Made by a program: the position numbers and the translations under genes. The notes beneath the pieces are model-generated. The model searched no databases. It was not told the origin of the DNA and saw only the letters and a program-made list of their open reading frames with translations. Below are positions 25,731 to 36,060 of a stretch of DNA of 44,802 nucleotides, piece after piece. This stretch comes from Paludibacteraceae bacterium (GTDB lineage Bacteria; Bacteroidota; Bacteroidia; Bacteroidales; Paludibacteraceae): NCBI GenBank assembly GCA_017448985.1, contig JAFSKL010000015.1, forward strand, positions 1 through 44,802. The letters run 5' to 3'. The stretch's first letter is position 1. Each line of letters opens with the position of its first letter.

Positions 25731-26821
25731 ACTCTTGTTTTAATGATTTACTGAAAGAACCCACGGAAGAAATGATGTTAATTTTTTTAAATCCATCAGC
25801 GACATCTTGAACAGGAGCCAACTTGCCAGCTCCCAACGTTAATAAACTGCTGATAGCAAAAGCCTTATCCACATCGTCAGCCTGTTGTCCATAGAGATTC
25901 TCTCCAATTATTAATACCATAGCATCATTGACCTGACTCAAATATTGGAATACATAATACTGCGTTTAAAGCTATTGGCTCAATTGCTTCAAGGTTCTCT
26001 TTCTCATGTTTACCAATACCCTTCCATCGCATCCATTTTGCTACTTTATCTTCCCACTCATCGTATAATCTTATGTACCAACCTCCTTGAATATCAAAAT
26101 ACTTTACATAGCCTCCGATATTTCTTCTAATATAAACTCGTCTGCCTTCGTGATAATCTTCGTTTTCCATCTCAGTTCCTATTTTTTCCCCATCGTAAAC
26201 AACAGAGTTATCACCGTTATTTATATGTTCTTTTACGGTGCCGTCATTATTGAGTTCAGTATAATGAAGAATGTGATTCCCGTTTAAAGAATTAATGGTT
26301 CTGTCCAACTCTGATTGATAACAGTCATAAATATTCTTTATAGATAGTCCCATCCAATCGATGTTATTGATGAAGTTATTTCCTCCATATGAATACGGCG
26401 ATTGCCAAGGTGTCTGTTCTGTAAGCGGATCGATGGATGTGAAGCGACCGATAGGAGCATAATATCCACGGAAGCCATAGTCGTAGGTGTTCAAGCCATA
26501 TGCCTCTATAAACTCCTTGCCGTTGTATAAATAAGGTTGTACGTCAAGGTTGGTGCTTGAAGGGACACCACTTGCCGAATAAGAGGTGTTCTGTATCACG
26601 CTATCTGTCTCAGAATCAATAACCAGACATATACTGCCAAGATGATTTTTTACATAATGATAATACCTTCCGTCTGCATAATACCCTGTCGCATTGAAAA
26701 TCTTTGGTTTGTCTGTAATCACGGTATCTACTTTTGTTCGGGTGCATATTATATTGCCCAAGTAGTCAATCTTTTGGTATTCTATCGAATCTGTGTCGTA
26801 TGTATAGTAAGCTATTTCTTT
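25714..26821 (-). pseudogene. Orphan RHS C-terminal tip, frameshifted
   Basis: Starts without a signal or N-terminal domains, right at the end of the upstream lipoprotein gene. The open frame begins EIAYYTYDTDSIEYQKIDYL, directly after a TAG (26822-26824). It matches residues of the complete RHS protein, for example GYYADGRYYHYVKNHLG against GYFADSTYYHYIQDHLG and VQPYLYNGKEF against the same string there. The core ends near YSYGGNNFINNIDWMG. The frame stops after NAVLCIPIFESGQ (25925) but continues in the next frame as SQVNDAMVLIIGENLYGQQA (25714-25941). A single extra base near 25934-25941 would explain this. No toxin domain follows. It looks like a displaced, decayed tip cassette. Confidence 0.75.
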
Positions 26822-27453
26822 CTATGCAGAATCTTGCCCGAATAGTCGTCAATATACATTGTATCTACAAGATATGGAATGAGTTCGTTGTCTTTATACA
26901 TCGAAATAATTATCTTTCCGTTAGCAGATATTGTGGATCTTGTATCTATAAGTGGCATTTGATTCTCCCAAGTCTTTGAAAACTTTCTATTTTTATCATC
27001 AGATAGACAAGTAGATCCAGAAACAATAAGATAGTCTATTCGTTTGCCATCCTTCTTATATATACACATTAAGTTTTCATACGCACCAATGTCCCCATTA
27101 TTGTATTTTTCTGGTTGCGGCATATACCCACAATTAATAAATAATACTACGTATTGCCCATAATTAATTTTCCCAGCAGGTACATAATGGTATATATGTA
27201 ACAAAGAATCTGTCGGCTTTTGAAACTCATTCCACCTTGTGGTTCGTATGTAATTAGCAAATTCGATTTCCGTAATAGTAGTTTCACTATCCAGTTGAAA
27301 ATAGAAAAAATTACTATGCTCATATGGATCAGATATTATTGGATATGACAATAACGGAAACTTATCACAAAACGCATCAAATGGAGTCTGAGCGCAACTG
27401 ACGAAGGAGATAATTCCGAACAATAATGCAGTCATTAACTTTTTCATTTGCAT
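26812..27453 (-). CDS. Lipoprotein following the RHS effector (candidate immunity protein)
   Basis: 213 residues. The signal ends LLFGIISFVSCAQ, predicting a lipoprotein with Cys20 (counted from the first ATG). The second ATG (27445-27447) overlaps the RHS stop as ATGA, the same coupling as between the two RHS genes, and is probably the true start. The mature part is beta-rich with no known motif; it has five Cys in the mature part (for example FDAFCDKFP, FINCGYMPQ, NLMCIYKK, GSTCLSDD). Its position directly after the toxin-like end of the RHS protein suggests a periplasmic immunity lipoprotein; this is inference. Confidence 0.65.
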   Translation of the reverse strand: MQMKKLMTALLFGIISFVSCAQTPFDAFCDKFPLLSYPIISDPYEHSNFFYFQLDSETTITEIEFANYIRTTRWNEFQKPTDSLLHIYHYVPAGKINYGQYVVLFINCGYMPQPEKYNNGDIGAYENLMCIYKKDGKRIDYLIVSGSTCLSDDKNRKFSKTWENQMPLIDTRSTISANGKIIISMYKDNELIPYLVDTMYIDDYSGKILHRKK

Positions 27454-30400
27454 AATCTTATACTGGATACCACATAAAATCTGCTATTATATGGAGAGTT
27501 GCCGACTAACCTTCCATTGTCCAAATTTAATTTTCCATTCGTTCCTATTGCAACGCGTTTCGTTCCCGGATCGAAAAAATGAAACTCTACGCCTATGACT
27601 TTTCCATTAGACATATACTCTGTCACACCTCTTATCACAATAAAGTGATCTCCTATCTTATCCGCATGACTGCCCGTACCTGGGCTATGATCAACACTTA
27701 CTTTAGAAGGAAATCCTGCATACAGATTGTCTGCCATCTGGCGAATAGCTCGCTCGGCGTTCTTGTTTGCGGATCCTGCGGAACCTGTGCCATTAATATT
27801 TTCAACAATAACATAATCATTAGAAGGAGCTGCACTTATATAGCCTGCGGAGGATAACATTTCGTCACAGGCTTTTTGACAAGCATAATTAGCCGGAGTT
27901 TTATCATCCCATTTGTCACCTCTCGAAAATTGAGAAATAAAGTTCTTATCACTCATAACATCGGTACTTGTAGAATATAGTTCATTTTGATGATACGTGT
28001 AGATTGTATTATCTAATTCATAACTATAGTTCTCTCCTATGTTTGTATAGGCTATGTCATCTATCGTTATAGTCCCATCGCCTGAGTCTTTCCAAAGAAC
28101 ATTACCATCATTATCTTTGTACCAATCCATACCATTCAAATCCACATTGTTTACCGGATTATTTCCACACCATGCATATGGAGAAATATGGTAATAACTC
28201 TCCGCCATCGGGTCCATTGTGGTGGTGCGCATAATCGGTGCATAGTACCAGCGCGCCTGACTGTCGTACTCGTTCAGTCCGTGCACCTCTACGAACTCTT
28301 TTCCGTTGTACAGATAAGGTTGCACGTCCCATCCGAAGTTCTCCGTATATTGCACACCCAATGCTGTATAATTAAGAAGTGGCACGTTCGGTCCTAAACT
28401 TTGAGCCATCGGTACTCCGCTAGCATAATAGATAGTACTCTGTACAAGGGTATCTGCTACAGAGTGCACCACCGCGCAGTTATTGCCAAGATGGTCTTGG
28501 ATATAATGATAGTACGTACTATCCGCGAAATAGCCTATACTATTGAATATCCTACGAGTGGTGTCTATACGTGAATATCGTGTTTCTATATTTCCGTCAT
28601 ATTTGGTAATATTATACCAAATCGTATCCGCTTCCAATGGATAATGTGCAATCTCATAGTATGAGGTCGCAGAAGTGGAAAGATTAGTGTAGTAAATAGA
28701 CTTATATTTCTTTCCTGAAGCATCGTATAGATTCACTATCTGATTGCCATTAACAAACTGTATCGTATCCGGCAGGTTAAGGATGTTGTAACGAATAACA
28801 CTAATATCACGGTCTGCATCATAAATGAGATTACCGTTGGCATCATATCGCATATCATTATTCTCTATCAACGGATCATAACATCTGTCATAATATTCAA
28901 TCATACCGTATCGGTCCGCGTCAAGGCCTTCGTCTTTAACTGACAGCAGTAAGTTTCCGTTGGGTTGATACGTAAAAGTCAAATCGTCCATCAAACGTGG
29001 ACCACTGTAACGTTGCAATCTTGTAATATTGCCTATTGAATCATATTGGAACCATTCGCTCGGCTTGGTCTGGTTATTGTCTTCTTGCACGGACTCAGTC
29101 AAGCGGTTTAGGGCATCATACGTATAATCGAACGTAAAGGCAGTATCCGTCTGGGCAATACGCGCAGCAGAAATGTTGCCGTTATAGCAAGGAGAAGCAT
29201 GCGGTGGGAGATTGTCCGCATAGTACAATCTTTCGGAGAAATGTTTGTTGTTGGTCTCTGTCAACATATTGCGCATGTCATACGAATACCGTATGGTATC
29301 CTTTTTGTTGTGCAACAAATTTTGTGCCAAACGACCTATGCTGTCATATGAAAATGCAGACAAAAGTATTTCTTCGCCATTATTGAGCTGATAATAGGTA
29401 TTTTTAGCCCTTCCTGCATGGTCATATGTGTAGCGGTAATGTTCGCGAACTAGATTGTTTTCTGTCCCTTGCTCTGTCAATTGTTGTGCGACAGAGCCGT
29501 CAAACAGATATTCAGTTGTAGTAGTCGATGTATAGTTATCAGTGCTTCGTACGCTGCGGCTTTGAACGACACGACCATGGGCATCATAGTAATACGCCGT
29601 TGCGGTGTATCCATCTTCCGATAGGTTATAGACTCGTGTTCCTACAAGCAGCCCCTTCGAATTGCCATGCTTTAACCCATAGCCGGGTTCTTGTGCAAAG
29701 CGTAAATTCTGACGTACGGGTGTAGAGAATCTACTTAGAAAATTATCTTCATTATCATAATAATTGATTGTCAACAATTGAAGATTGTTTTTCCCAAGGA
29801 GAGTAGAAGCATATCCTGTGCCGGCAATAGATGTGTTGGAAGGATTGTTTCCATAATGTTCCACTTGCCATTTATCTGCAAAAAAGGATATGTAGTAATC
29901 GTGTGATTGCGTCCGCTGGATTTCTGCTGTATAGAGATTTCTTCCAAGGGAGTCATATGCGAACATCAACCATTTGTTTTCTATTCGTTGATTACTATCT
30001 TGTTTGAGCACCAACTGCCCTAATTGGTCATAAACCATATATTGCGGCTCACATCCCGGCAGACGCTTGTAAATCACGTTCCCGCGGTCATCATAGTTAT
30101 AGCAATATGCCGCTGCGCGCAACGTGCTGTCTGTCAATGCGTACTCTCCGTCAGCAAGTTTGGAAGAAGGGATATGCGGAAGCACAAAACGCAACCGTTC
30201 CAGATTATCATATACATAATAGGTACTGTTTCCAGCTCTGTCTTCCATGATGGTTTTTCCGAGTTTGTCCGTATAGGTTGTAACCTGTTTTCCGTCTTCA
30301 TCAGCCTCTGTCGTTTTATACAATGTACGGGACGGATAAACTGCTCCTGTCGTTTTCAACTTGCCATTATTCAACACCGTATAGACACGTACATTGTCTG

Positions 30401-31508
30401 AAGTGGTATTGACGGAATATGTGTTCGATGTCGGGTGGGAAGCCCATGTGTCTCCTTGCCGCTTGTTTCCTGCAATACGGTTTAAAGCAGAGTTCTCATA
30501 AATGGTTTCCACAAACGGACGGTTATCCTCATAATAAGACTGTGTTTGAGTTTTTACGGACGAAACATCTATGCGCTGTCCTTCTGTTTGTTGGGGTATA
30601 GGAGACCATTGCTGATCCACTCTTTTCAATCCGGTATAATTGGTCACTTGTACCAAATCCTTGCCTCTTGGAGAGGCCTCTATTGCAATCTGTTCATCTG
30701 GACGTCCTAATCCGTCATAGTATTGAATTGTAGTTTTGGTACGGACAGCGCTGCTTACAGAAACACTAACGTCTGTAATGGTTACCCTTGTCGTAGGATC
30801 CAATGGTGATACGGAGATAATATAGTTCTCGCCAGTCGGAAGAGGTTGACCGCCAATGATATAGTTTTCAGAGTATGTCTCATATGGCAGCATAATACTA
30901 TCGAAAGATACTAATTCTGTTCTCCATTGACCGGTTCCTTGTATCACTTTACCATCTGCATCAAACTCCATTCCCGTACGATGCAGACTGATGCACGAAT
31001 CTCCTGAAAGATTATTCGCATTGGTGGCATACAAATGATTAGAATTACCATAAGACATCTGATCCACTATATCGTTCTGTGCGTTATAAAGAGTAACTGT
31101 CTCTCCATTAGTATTATCTAACATTATTTTATTCTGATACACAATAGTATGGTTGGTACCTGTCAGTTGATTATACAAATCGGAGAGCACAAACGTGTTT
31201 GTTTTTCCTCTTTTGCAGGCCAGAATCAAGAACCCTCCGGCAGGAATACTGTCGTTAGTACCAAACGTCCATATCTCTGACGGCGAGCCACCTGTTATCC
31301 GCCATCCTTGCAAGTGCACAATAGTCGTCCCCGCGTTATATAACTCGATATATTCTCCGTTACTGCAAGGACTGATGCTGGGCTGTTCATTCAAAGGTGT
31401 ATCGTACATTACCTGATTGATAATAACATAATTATCCGCCAAGCAGGGTATGGACAAAAGGAACAGAGATAATACACTCACTATAAATAGTTGTTTTTTC
31501 ATAATCAT
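27444..31508 (-). CDS. RHS-repeat protein with lamin-tail N-terminus and papain-like C-terminal domain
   Basis: 1354 residues with a signal peptide (MKKQLFIVSVLSLFLLSIPCLA). Residues ~27-190 are a lamin-tail (LTD) domain: GEYIELYNAGTTIVHLQGWR, DSIPAGGFLILACKRG. Residues ~235-400 fit DUF6443 (IQYYDGLGRPDEQIAIEASP). RHS/YD repeats and the RHS core run to about residue 1126 (YLYNGKEFVEVHGLNEYDSQ, NPVNNVDLNGMDWY). The remaining ~228 residues form a variable tip with a papain/C39-like pattern: Cys in NYACQKACDEML (~1210-1214), His in GDHFIVIRG (~1286) and Asp in HFFDPGTKR (~1312). It probably encapsulates and delivers a cysteine-peptidase-like effector. It overlaps the upstream partner gene by 4 bp. 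Confidence 0.88.
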   Translation of the reverse strand: MIMKKQLFIVSVLSLFLLSIPCLADNYVIINQVMYDTPLNEQPSISPCSNGEYIELYNAGTTIVHLQGWRITGGSPSEIWTFGTNDSIPAGGFLILACKRGKTNTFVLSDLYNQLTGTNHTIVYQNKIMLDNTNGETVTLYNAQNDIVDQMSYGNSNHLYATNANNLSGDSCISLHRTGMEFDADGKVIQGTGQWRTELVSFDSIMLPYETYSENYIIGGQPLPTGENYIISVSPLDPTTRVTITDVSVSVSSAVRTKTTIQYYDGLGRPDEQIAIEASPRGKDLVQVTNYTGLKRVDQQWSPIPQQTEGQRIDVSSVKTQTQSYYEDNRPFVETIYENSALNRIAGNKRQGDTWASHPTSNTYSVNTTSDNVRVYTVLNNGKLKTTGAVYPSRTLYKTTEADEDGKQVTTYTDKLGKTIMEDRAGNSTYYVYDNLERLRFVLPHIPSSKLADGEYALTDSTLRAAAYCYNYDDRGNVIYKRLPGCEPQYMVYDQLGQLVLKQDSNQRIENKWLMFAYDSLGRNLYTAEIQRTQSHDYYISFFADKWQVEHYGNNPSNTSIAGTGYASTLLGKNNLQLLTINYYDNEDNFLSRFSTPVRQNLRFAQEPGYGLKHGNSKGLLVGTRVYNLSEDGYTATAYYYDAHGRVVQSRSVRSTDNYTSTTTTEYLFDGSVAQQLTEQGTENNLVREHYRYTYDHAGRAKNTYYQLNNGEEILLSAFSYDSIGRLAQNLLHNKKDTIRYSYDMRNMLTETNNKHFSERLYYADNLPPHASPCYNGNISAARIAQTDTAFTFDYTYDALNRLTESVQEDNNQTKPSEWFQYDSIGNITRLQRYSGPRLMDDLTFTYQPNGNLLLSVKDEGLDADRYGMIEYYDRCYDPLIENNDMRYDANGNLIYDADRDISVIRYNILNLPDTIQFVNGNQIVNLYDASGKKYKSIYYTNLSTSATSYYEIAHYPLEADTIWYNITKYDGNIETRYSRIDTTRRIFNSIGYFADSTYYHYIQDHLGNNCAVVHSVADTLVQSTIYYASGVPMAQSLGPNVPLLNYTALGVQYTENFGWDVQPYLYNGKEFVEVHGLNEYDSQARWYYAPIMRTTTMDPMAESYYHISPYAWCGNNPVNNVDLNGMDWYKDNDGNVLWKDSGDGTITIDDIAYTNIGENYSYELDNTIYTYHQNELYSTSTDVMSDKNFISQFSRGDKWDDKTPANYACQKACDEMLSSAGYISAAPSNDYVIVENINGTGSAGSANKNAERAIRQMADNLYAGFPSKVSVDHSPGTGSHADKIGDHFIVIRGVTEYMSNGKVIGVEFHFFDPGTKRVAIGTNGKLNLDNGRLVGNSPYNSRFYVVSSIRLCK

Positions 31509-34500
31509 TCGGTTTTAATGTGATACTTATAAGCATTGAGAACCTGTTTCGTTCCGTTGATTATTTGATATTCTTCTATTAATCGTCCGGCAGAATCGTA
31601 CGAGTAATAGGTTGTAATACCTCGCGGGTCAGTAATACTGCTTACTCCTACATGAGGAATGAAGGTATAAGTAGTTGTCTGATTGCCTACTGTTTTGGAT
31701 GTCGGATATATACCATTCCACGTATAGGTGGTTGCCATCTTTCCAAAAGGCTTGATAGAAAGCGGACGATACATTAAATCGAAGTTATACTCGCAAGTTA
31801 ACCGATAGCGTTGGTCGTATGATACTTGGCCATTTGACATACTCATCGGTTGATAATTTATTATTGGTTCGGACAAGGCAAGGGAATATGTCTGATACAG
31901 ATACGGCAGTATATATAATGCTCCCATTCCGGGACTTGTGGGTTCTCCATAGGTATTATTCTCATATACTTTAATTGTACCACCTGTGACGTATTCGGTT
32001 TCGTTCTCAATAAATCCCGAAATCGTTTCTACAGGTTCACCTATTCGCTTGTCATTTATAAGCATGAATAACGGAGAGGGGAAAGCACCTAAAACATCTG
32101 CACCGGGTATGTCATCCGGATACATATATTTTGTAAAATGTGACATCCCATGGCTATCAATAACAGTTTCTCTGTTAACGCGCAGTTTCGTGTCGCACGA
32201 ATAAAGATGCATTGTCTCTAAGGCTCTTCCTCCACTCTGTCCATAGTCTTTTGTAAGCTCCTGCGTCTTCACATCCGGATATATATACAGTTTTTTAGAT
32301 ATATCCGATTGAAAGCGATGAGTGAATATAACAATGGTATCCAAACAAAAATGCGAAGGAGACAAATAGTCATTATTGAGGAATCCGGGCATAGCGGGAG
32401 TGTCATTATATCCGTAAAAAGTCGATTTAAGCAATCGGTCATCGGAGTCATAATTGTCGATGGACATCAATTTGCCCCATTTTCGCAATTTGCTGCCATA
32501 GAGCATGTTACCGGTCATTATGCCAAATATCGGATTATCACAATAATACCGCCCAATTAAGTCATTATCATTTGCTGACGAATATAAATTCTCGCCCATA
32601 TCAAAACGATATACGGTTTTGTATGTCCCTTGGGCATTACTAACCGACTCTGTCACTTGGCCATATCCGATATGTGTATCCAATAGACCGAAGCAAGTTC
32701 GTGCCACAATTGGCCAGCCTTCCTCCGCAACTACTTCTCTGAGATTATATACTTTTAGATTATCATAGTAGATACCGTCCGAATAGGTATATTCTTTTGT
32801 TTCAACAAGTTGATTGTTTGTATTGTAAGTCCTTGCTTTTTTGATTCGAGCGCCTCTTTTGCTTCCGTTTTCCACCACATCCTGCATTTCCAAATCTGCT
32901 CCATTTACTACTCTATATTTTCTTTTTTTATCATATACCTGTGCTTCGTAGTCATAAGTCTGATACCCTCCCGTCGGGTACGTGATTTTTTTTAACAAAG
33001 CCATTTTAAGACTATCACCCACATAGTAACCATATTCGTCCATCTCATCATTTTCCGCATTTGTAAAACTATTAAGAGAATTTGCCGTCCATGATAAATT
33101 TTCCAAATCAGGATAATCTCCGTTATAGTATTCCATTTGGTATATCCCGACTCCGCTTATACGCACTGAATTCAAGAAACGCCAGTTAAAAGAATAATCG
33201 TTCCCCGAATGTGAGCCATAAACATATGAGAATCTTGCCGTTTTAATGGTTCTGCCGGATGATAGTACACATATGGAATCCAATTGATAGTTTTTTTTGC
33301 TGAGACTTTCGCTTGTCTCACAACCATAATTGTTATGTTCGTACATCCGCAATGTCTCAAGAACATTCTCAAAAACAATTCTCAAAGGCTGTTCGCCTGA
33401 AATTTCAATTGATTCAAGCCGACAAGTCTTCGTTGCAGAACGCGAATAGAAGGAATTAGGAAGAAAATAAGGCATGCCAAGCGCAATGTCGCATGGGTCA
33501 CCATACATATAACTATGCGCCCACGCATAATATGGCACATACCAATTGAAAATTTCATTGATTTCCCATAAATGGCTGTTTCTTTGTGGCTCATCACCTG
33601 GGAGTGCCCATTCCGTAGCGGGCATGTAATTGAATGCGACGGTACGACCGTTCGGAGCAATAATCCTTGCAAGATACCATGTGCTTATATTCGGACTAAA
33701 TACATTTACATTATCATGGGACGGGGAAAAACTGTTCATGCCTTCTGCATCTCGATAAGTATCTATGGTATATTCCAATTTTGAGAAATCGCCTCCAAAT
33801 ATATAAGTATAGCCATCTGTAGTCCTTATAGTGATTGCAGAATTCTCATTTTCCGGATAGGGGAATATATCATCTACCAATATATCAGAAGATTCGTTTT
33901 CAAGAATACCCGACAGATCCACTTCCACATAATCTCCATTGATAATCCTGACTTTTCCTTCATTGTTAATCATAAATGAGCCTTTATAGCCCAAAAAATC
34001 AAAGTGAAAAATATCCGGCTCATAGTCTGTGTCATAATGACAATCATTGCCTACCACATGTACGGGAAATATGCCAAATGGACAAGTGGGAGCTGACATG
34101 TCATATGGCAGGTTGAAAACATCATTCTTGTCAACACCTGAGGTCCTGGTTATGAAATGGTACATTCCTTCATAGTGGTATGGGGCGTTCCGGTGACAAG
34201 TCTCATCAGGATAGCCGTTTACCTCGCGTGTAATACAACCGCCTGCCTCCAGAAACCAGTTGTATCCCACAGGTCCGGAATGTTTGCGCGACTTGAATCC
34301 CTCTGCATTGTAGTGGAGTGCTATATTTATATTGAAATCCGGATCATTCACCGTATATATGGGTATTGTTTGCTGCATACGTCCCGTAAAGAGTGATGTC
34401 TGGAACTCCCCATAGCGGAACATATCAGCCACATGAGCAGATATAGTGTTTGGATTATAATAGTCATCAGAACTTATAGTTGTTGCGTATACATTTATAA

Positions 34501-34549
34501 GAGCCAAACATAATGTAATTATTAAACAGAAATTTCGTAAACTATCCAT
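31505..34549 (-). CDS. RHS partner protein, N-terminal YD-repeat type
   Basis: 1014 residues with a signal-like start (MDSLRNFCLIITLCLALINVYA). The N-terminal region (MQQTIPIYTVNDPDFNINI, GPVGYNWFLEAGGCITREV) matches the SpvB-like front part of Bacteroidetes RHS proteins. The C-terminus has YD motifs (SSITDPRGITTYYSYDSAGR, LNAYKYH). Many homologues carry front and core in one polypeptide or in paired genes. Here the core lies in the next gene, coupled by an ATGA overlap (31505-31508). It is preceded by the sorting-domain protein at a 5-bp gap. It is probably a structural part of the same secreted complex. Confidence 0.8.
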   Translation of the reverse strand: MDSLRNFCLIITLCLALINVYATTISSDDYYNPNTISAHVADMFRYGEFQTSLFTGRMQQTIPIYTVNDPDFNINIALHYNAEGFKSRKHSGPVGYNWFLEAGGCITREVNGYPDETCHRNAPYHYEGMYHFITRTSGVDKNDVFNLPYDMSAPTCPFGIFPVHVVGNDCHYDTDYEPDIFHFDFLGYKGSFMINNEGKVRIINGDYVEVDLSGILENESSDILVDDIFPYPENENSAITIRTTDGYTYIFGGDFSKLEYTIDTYRDAEGMNSFSPSHDNVNVFSPNISTWYLARIIAPNGRTVAFNYMPATEWALPGDEPQRNSHLWEINEIFNWYVPYYAWAHSYMYGDPCDIALGMPYFLPNSFYSRSATKTCRLESIEISGEQPLRIVFENVLETLRMYEHNNYGCETSESLSKKNYQLDSICVLSSGRTIKTARFSYVYGSHSGNDYSFNWRFLNSVRISGVGIYQMEYYNGDYPDLENLSWTANSLNSFTNAENDEMDEYGYYVGDSLKMALLKKITYPTGGYQTYDYEAQVYDKKRKYRVVNGADLEMQDVVENGSKRGARIKKARTYNTNNQLVETKEYTYSDGIYYDNLKVYNLREVVAEEGWPIVARTCFGLLDTHIGYGQVTESVSNAQGTYKTVYRFDMGENLYSSANDNDLIGRYYCDNPIFGIMTGNMLYGSKLRKWGKLMSIDNYDSDDRLLKSTFYGYNDTPAMPGFLNNDYLSPSHFCLDTIVIFTHRFQSDISKKLYIYPDVKTQELTKDYGQSGGRALETMHLYSCDTKLRVNRETVIDSHGMSHFTKYMYPDDIPGADVLGAFPSPLFMLINDKRIGEPVETISGFIENETEYVTGGTIKVYENNTYGEPTSPGMGALYILPYLYQTYSLALSEPIINYQPMSMSNGQVSYDQRYRLTCEYNFDLMYRPLSIKPFGKMATTYTWNGIYPTSKTVGNQTTTYTFIPHVGVSSITDPRGITTYYSYDSAGRLIEEYQIINGTKQVLNAYKYHIKTE

Positions 34550-34554
34550 AATGA

Positions 34555-35592
34555 TTATAATTTGATTATACTTCCGGAAACAATGGTATCATCTGCGTGA
34601 ATATACACTACATAGGTACCGATGGGCAGGCCTGTCATGTTGACTGACACGGAGTGTGCTCCCTCTTCTTCATGACGCAAAGGCGTTTGATACGTGCTGA
34701 TGCCTCCGTTATAATGGAGAGATATATACACCTGTGCCGGACGGACAAGCGAATAGTGTATTTGCAGATTATTATATACCGGATTGGGCAGATAGGCTAC
34801 ATCTGTAATCAGGCTGTCCATACCATCCGTTACCGTATCCGGTTCGATTGATTCCAATGAAGACAGGTCGGGCAGTTCTTGCGGAATATAGTAGGACGAA
34901 GCAAACGATACGGTATCCGTGTTTTTGACGGTTTGTACGCGCACCGTCTCAAACAACGGGTAACGGCAATAAGGTGCATACCATTGTCTGCGTTCCTCTT
35001 GCACAAGGGTGTTGGTCTGTGTCTTCTCGCGGAATAGGATACGTGTATATACACGCAGCACCGAGTCTATTGCTATATCCGGTAAAATCAACCGCCCGAC
35101 TGCATCTACATGCGTAAAACTACTTCCTTCCACCGCTAGAGGTATCATGTGGCAGTATTGCCCCGTTCCATTAAAAGTACCGCTGACCGAATCGCCATAA
35201 ACAAACGGGAAACTGTACTTTAACAATGGAGAGGAATACTGCACACGCGTATGAGCTGTCTCATAGCCTGTCTGCCACATCGTGTCACGCGAACAACGGA
35301 AGTAGTAATTGGCATGCTCACGATGCAAACCGATACGGGAACTGTCGGTCGCGGATGGTGCGAAATAACAAATGTCAATGATTTCTGCACTATCTGTTGA
35401 GAGGTCGGAGAAATCCCAAACGCAATGGCGCCCGGTATCGGTTACCGCTATATAAGGCAACTTGTATGCCCATATACTGTCACTCGGTAAGGGGACATGT
35501 CGTTCGGCTGTCAGTATCTGAGCAGATACGTGTGTTGATAGAAGGAGACAAGTCCAAAGAAAGGTGTAAAAACGTGTCATACGCGTGTGCAT
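34555..35592 (-). CDS. Secreted protein with type IX sorting domain
   Basis: 345 residues. Of two in-frame starts, the second (MTRFYTFLWTCLLLSTHVSA) gives the cleaner signal peptide. The mature part is beta-rich and unrecognised. The last ~80 residues match a type A type IX secretion sorting domain: DVAYLPNPVYNNLQIHYSL, then VSVNMTGLPIGTYVVYIHAD, then GSIIKL. It should be exported through the T9SS and anchored or released at the surface. It directly precedes the RHS pair, and may act as surface carrier or adaptor for it. Confidence 0.82.
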   Translation of the reverse strand: MHTRMTRFYTFLWTCLLLSTHVSAQILTAERHVPLPSDSIWAYKLPYIAVTDTGRHCVWDFSDLSTDSAEIIDICYFAPSATDSSRIGLHREHANYYFRCSRDTMWQTGYETAHTRVQYSSPLLKYSFPFVYGDSVSGTFNGTGQYCHMIPLAVEGSSFTHVDAVGRLILPDIAIDSVLRVYTRILFREKTQTNTLVQEERRQWYAPYCRYPLFETVRVQTVKNTDTVSFASSYYIPQELPDLSSLESIEPDTVTDGMDSLITDVAYLPNPVYNNLQIHYSLVRPAQVYISLHYNGGISTYQTPLRHEEEGAHSVSVNMTGLPIGTYVVYIHADDTIVSGSIIKL

Positions 35593-35611
35593 AATTTAAT
35601 AATGTGCGAAT

Positions 35612-36007
35612 TTATTGTACCACGAACTGGCCGACTAAGGCACCGTTGGCAGTCTCGATGCGGAGGACATAAACTCCGGAAGCGGCGATCTGCTGCAAGA
35701 GAGAGGTGGTAAACTGTTGATTGAGGACGATGCCACCCGTCGAAGCGTTTACTACCATCGCCTGCGCAGAGGGGATAGCGTTGCTTTGATTGGTGATGGA
35801 CAACGAGTTACCTGTAATGGTGGCCCGGAAATCAGTGGGTCGTGTAGGAGTATCACCTTCTTTGTCCGGATTGTCCAAAGGATCATCACCTTGGATTGTG
35901 CCCATACCAATCACTTCCATTAATTGGATTTCCACTTCATCTGCGCGAAGTACGCACGGCATGGCGAATAGTACGCTCAATGCCAAAGCTAAAAACTTTT
36001 TCGTCAT
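35612..36007 (-). CDS. DUF3244 family secreted protein
   Basis: 131 residues with a signal peptide (MTKKFLALALSVLFAMPCVLRA). The mature beta-sandwich has the DUF3244 pattern DFRATITGNSLSITNQSNA, then GIVLNQQFTTSLLQQIAASG, then YVLRIETANGALVGQFVV, which is close to a free-standing sorting-domain fold. It is the first gene of the RHS cluster, 80 nt downstream of the predicted transcription start. Function unknown. Confidence 0.85.
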   Translation of the reverse strand: MTKKFLALALSVLFAMPCVLRADEVEIQLMEVIGMGTIQGDDPLDNPDKEGDTPTRPTDFRATITGNSLSITNQSNAIPSAQAMVVNASTGGIVLNQQFTTSLLQQIAASGVYVLRIETANGALVGQFVVQ

Positions 36008-36060
36008 AATACTAACTAAAATTTAAGTTAAACAACATTTATTGTGTGCGGTATAAAAGA

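Noticed and set aside
25714..25941. A separate 75-residue gene with a TTG start
   Set aside because: Its sequence continues the RHS pre-toxin segment of the preceding frame; treated as one frameshifted pseudogene.
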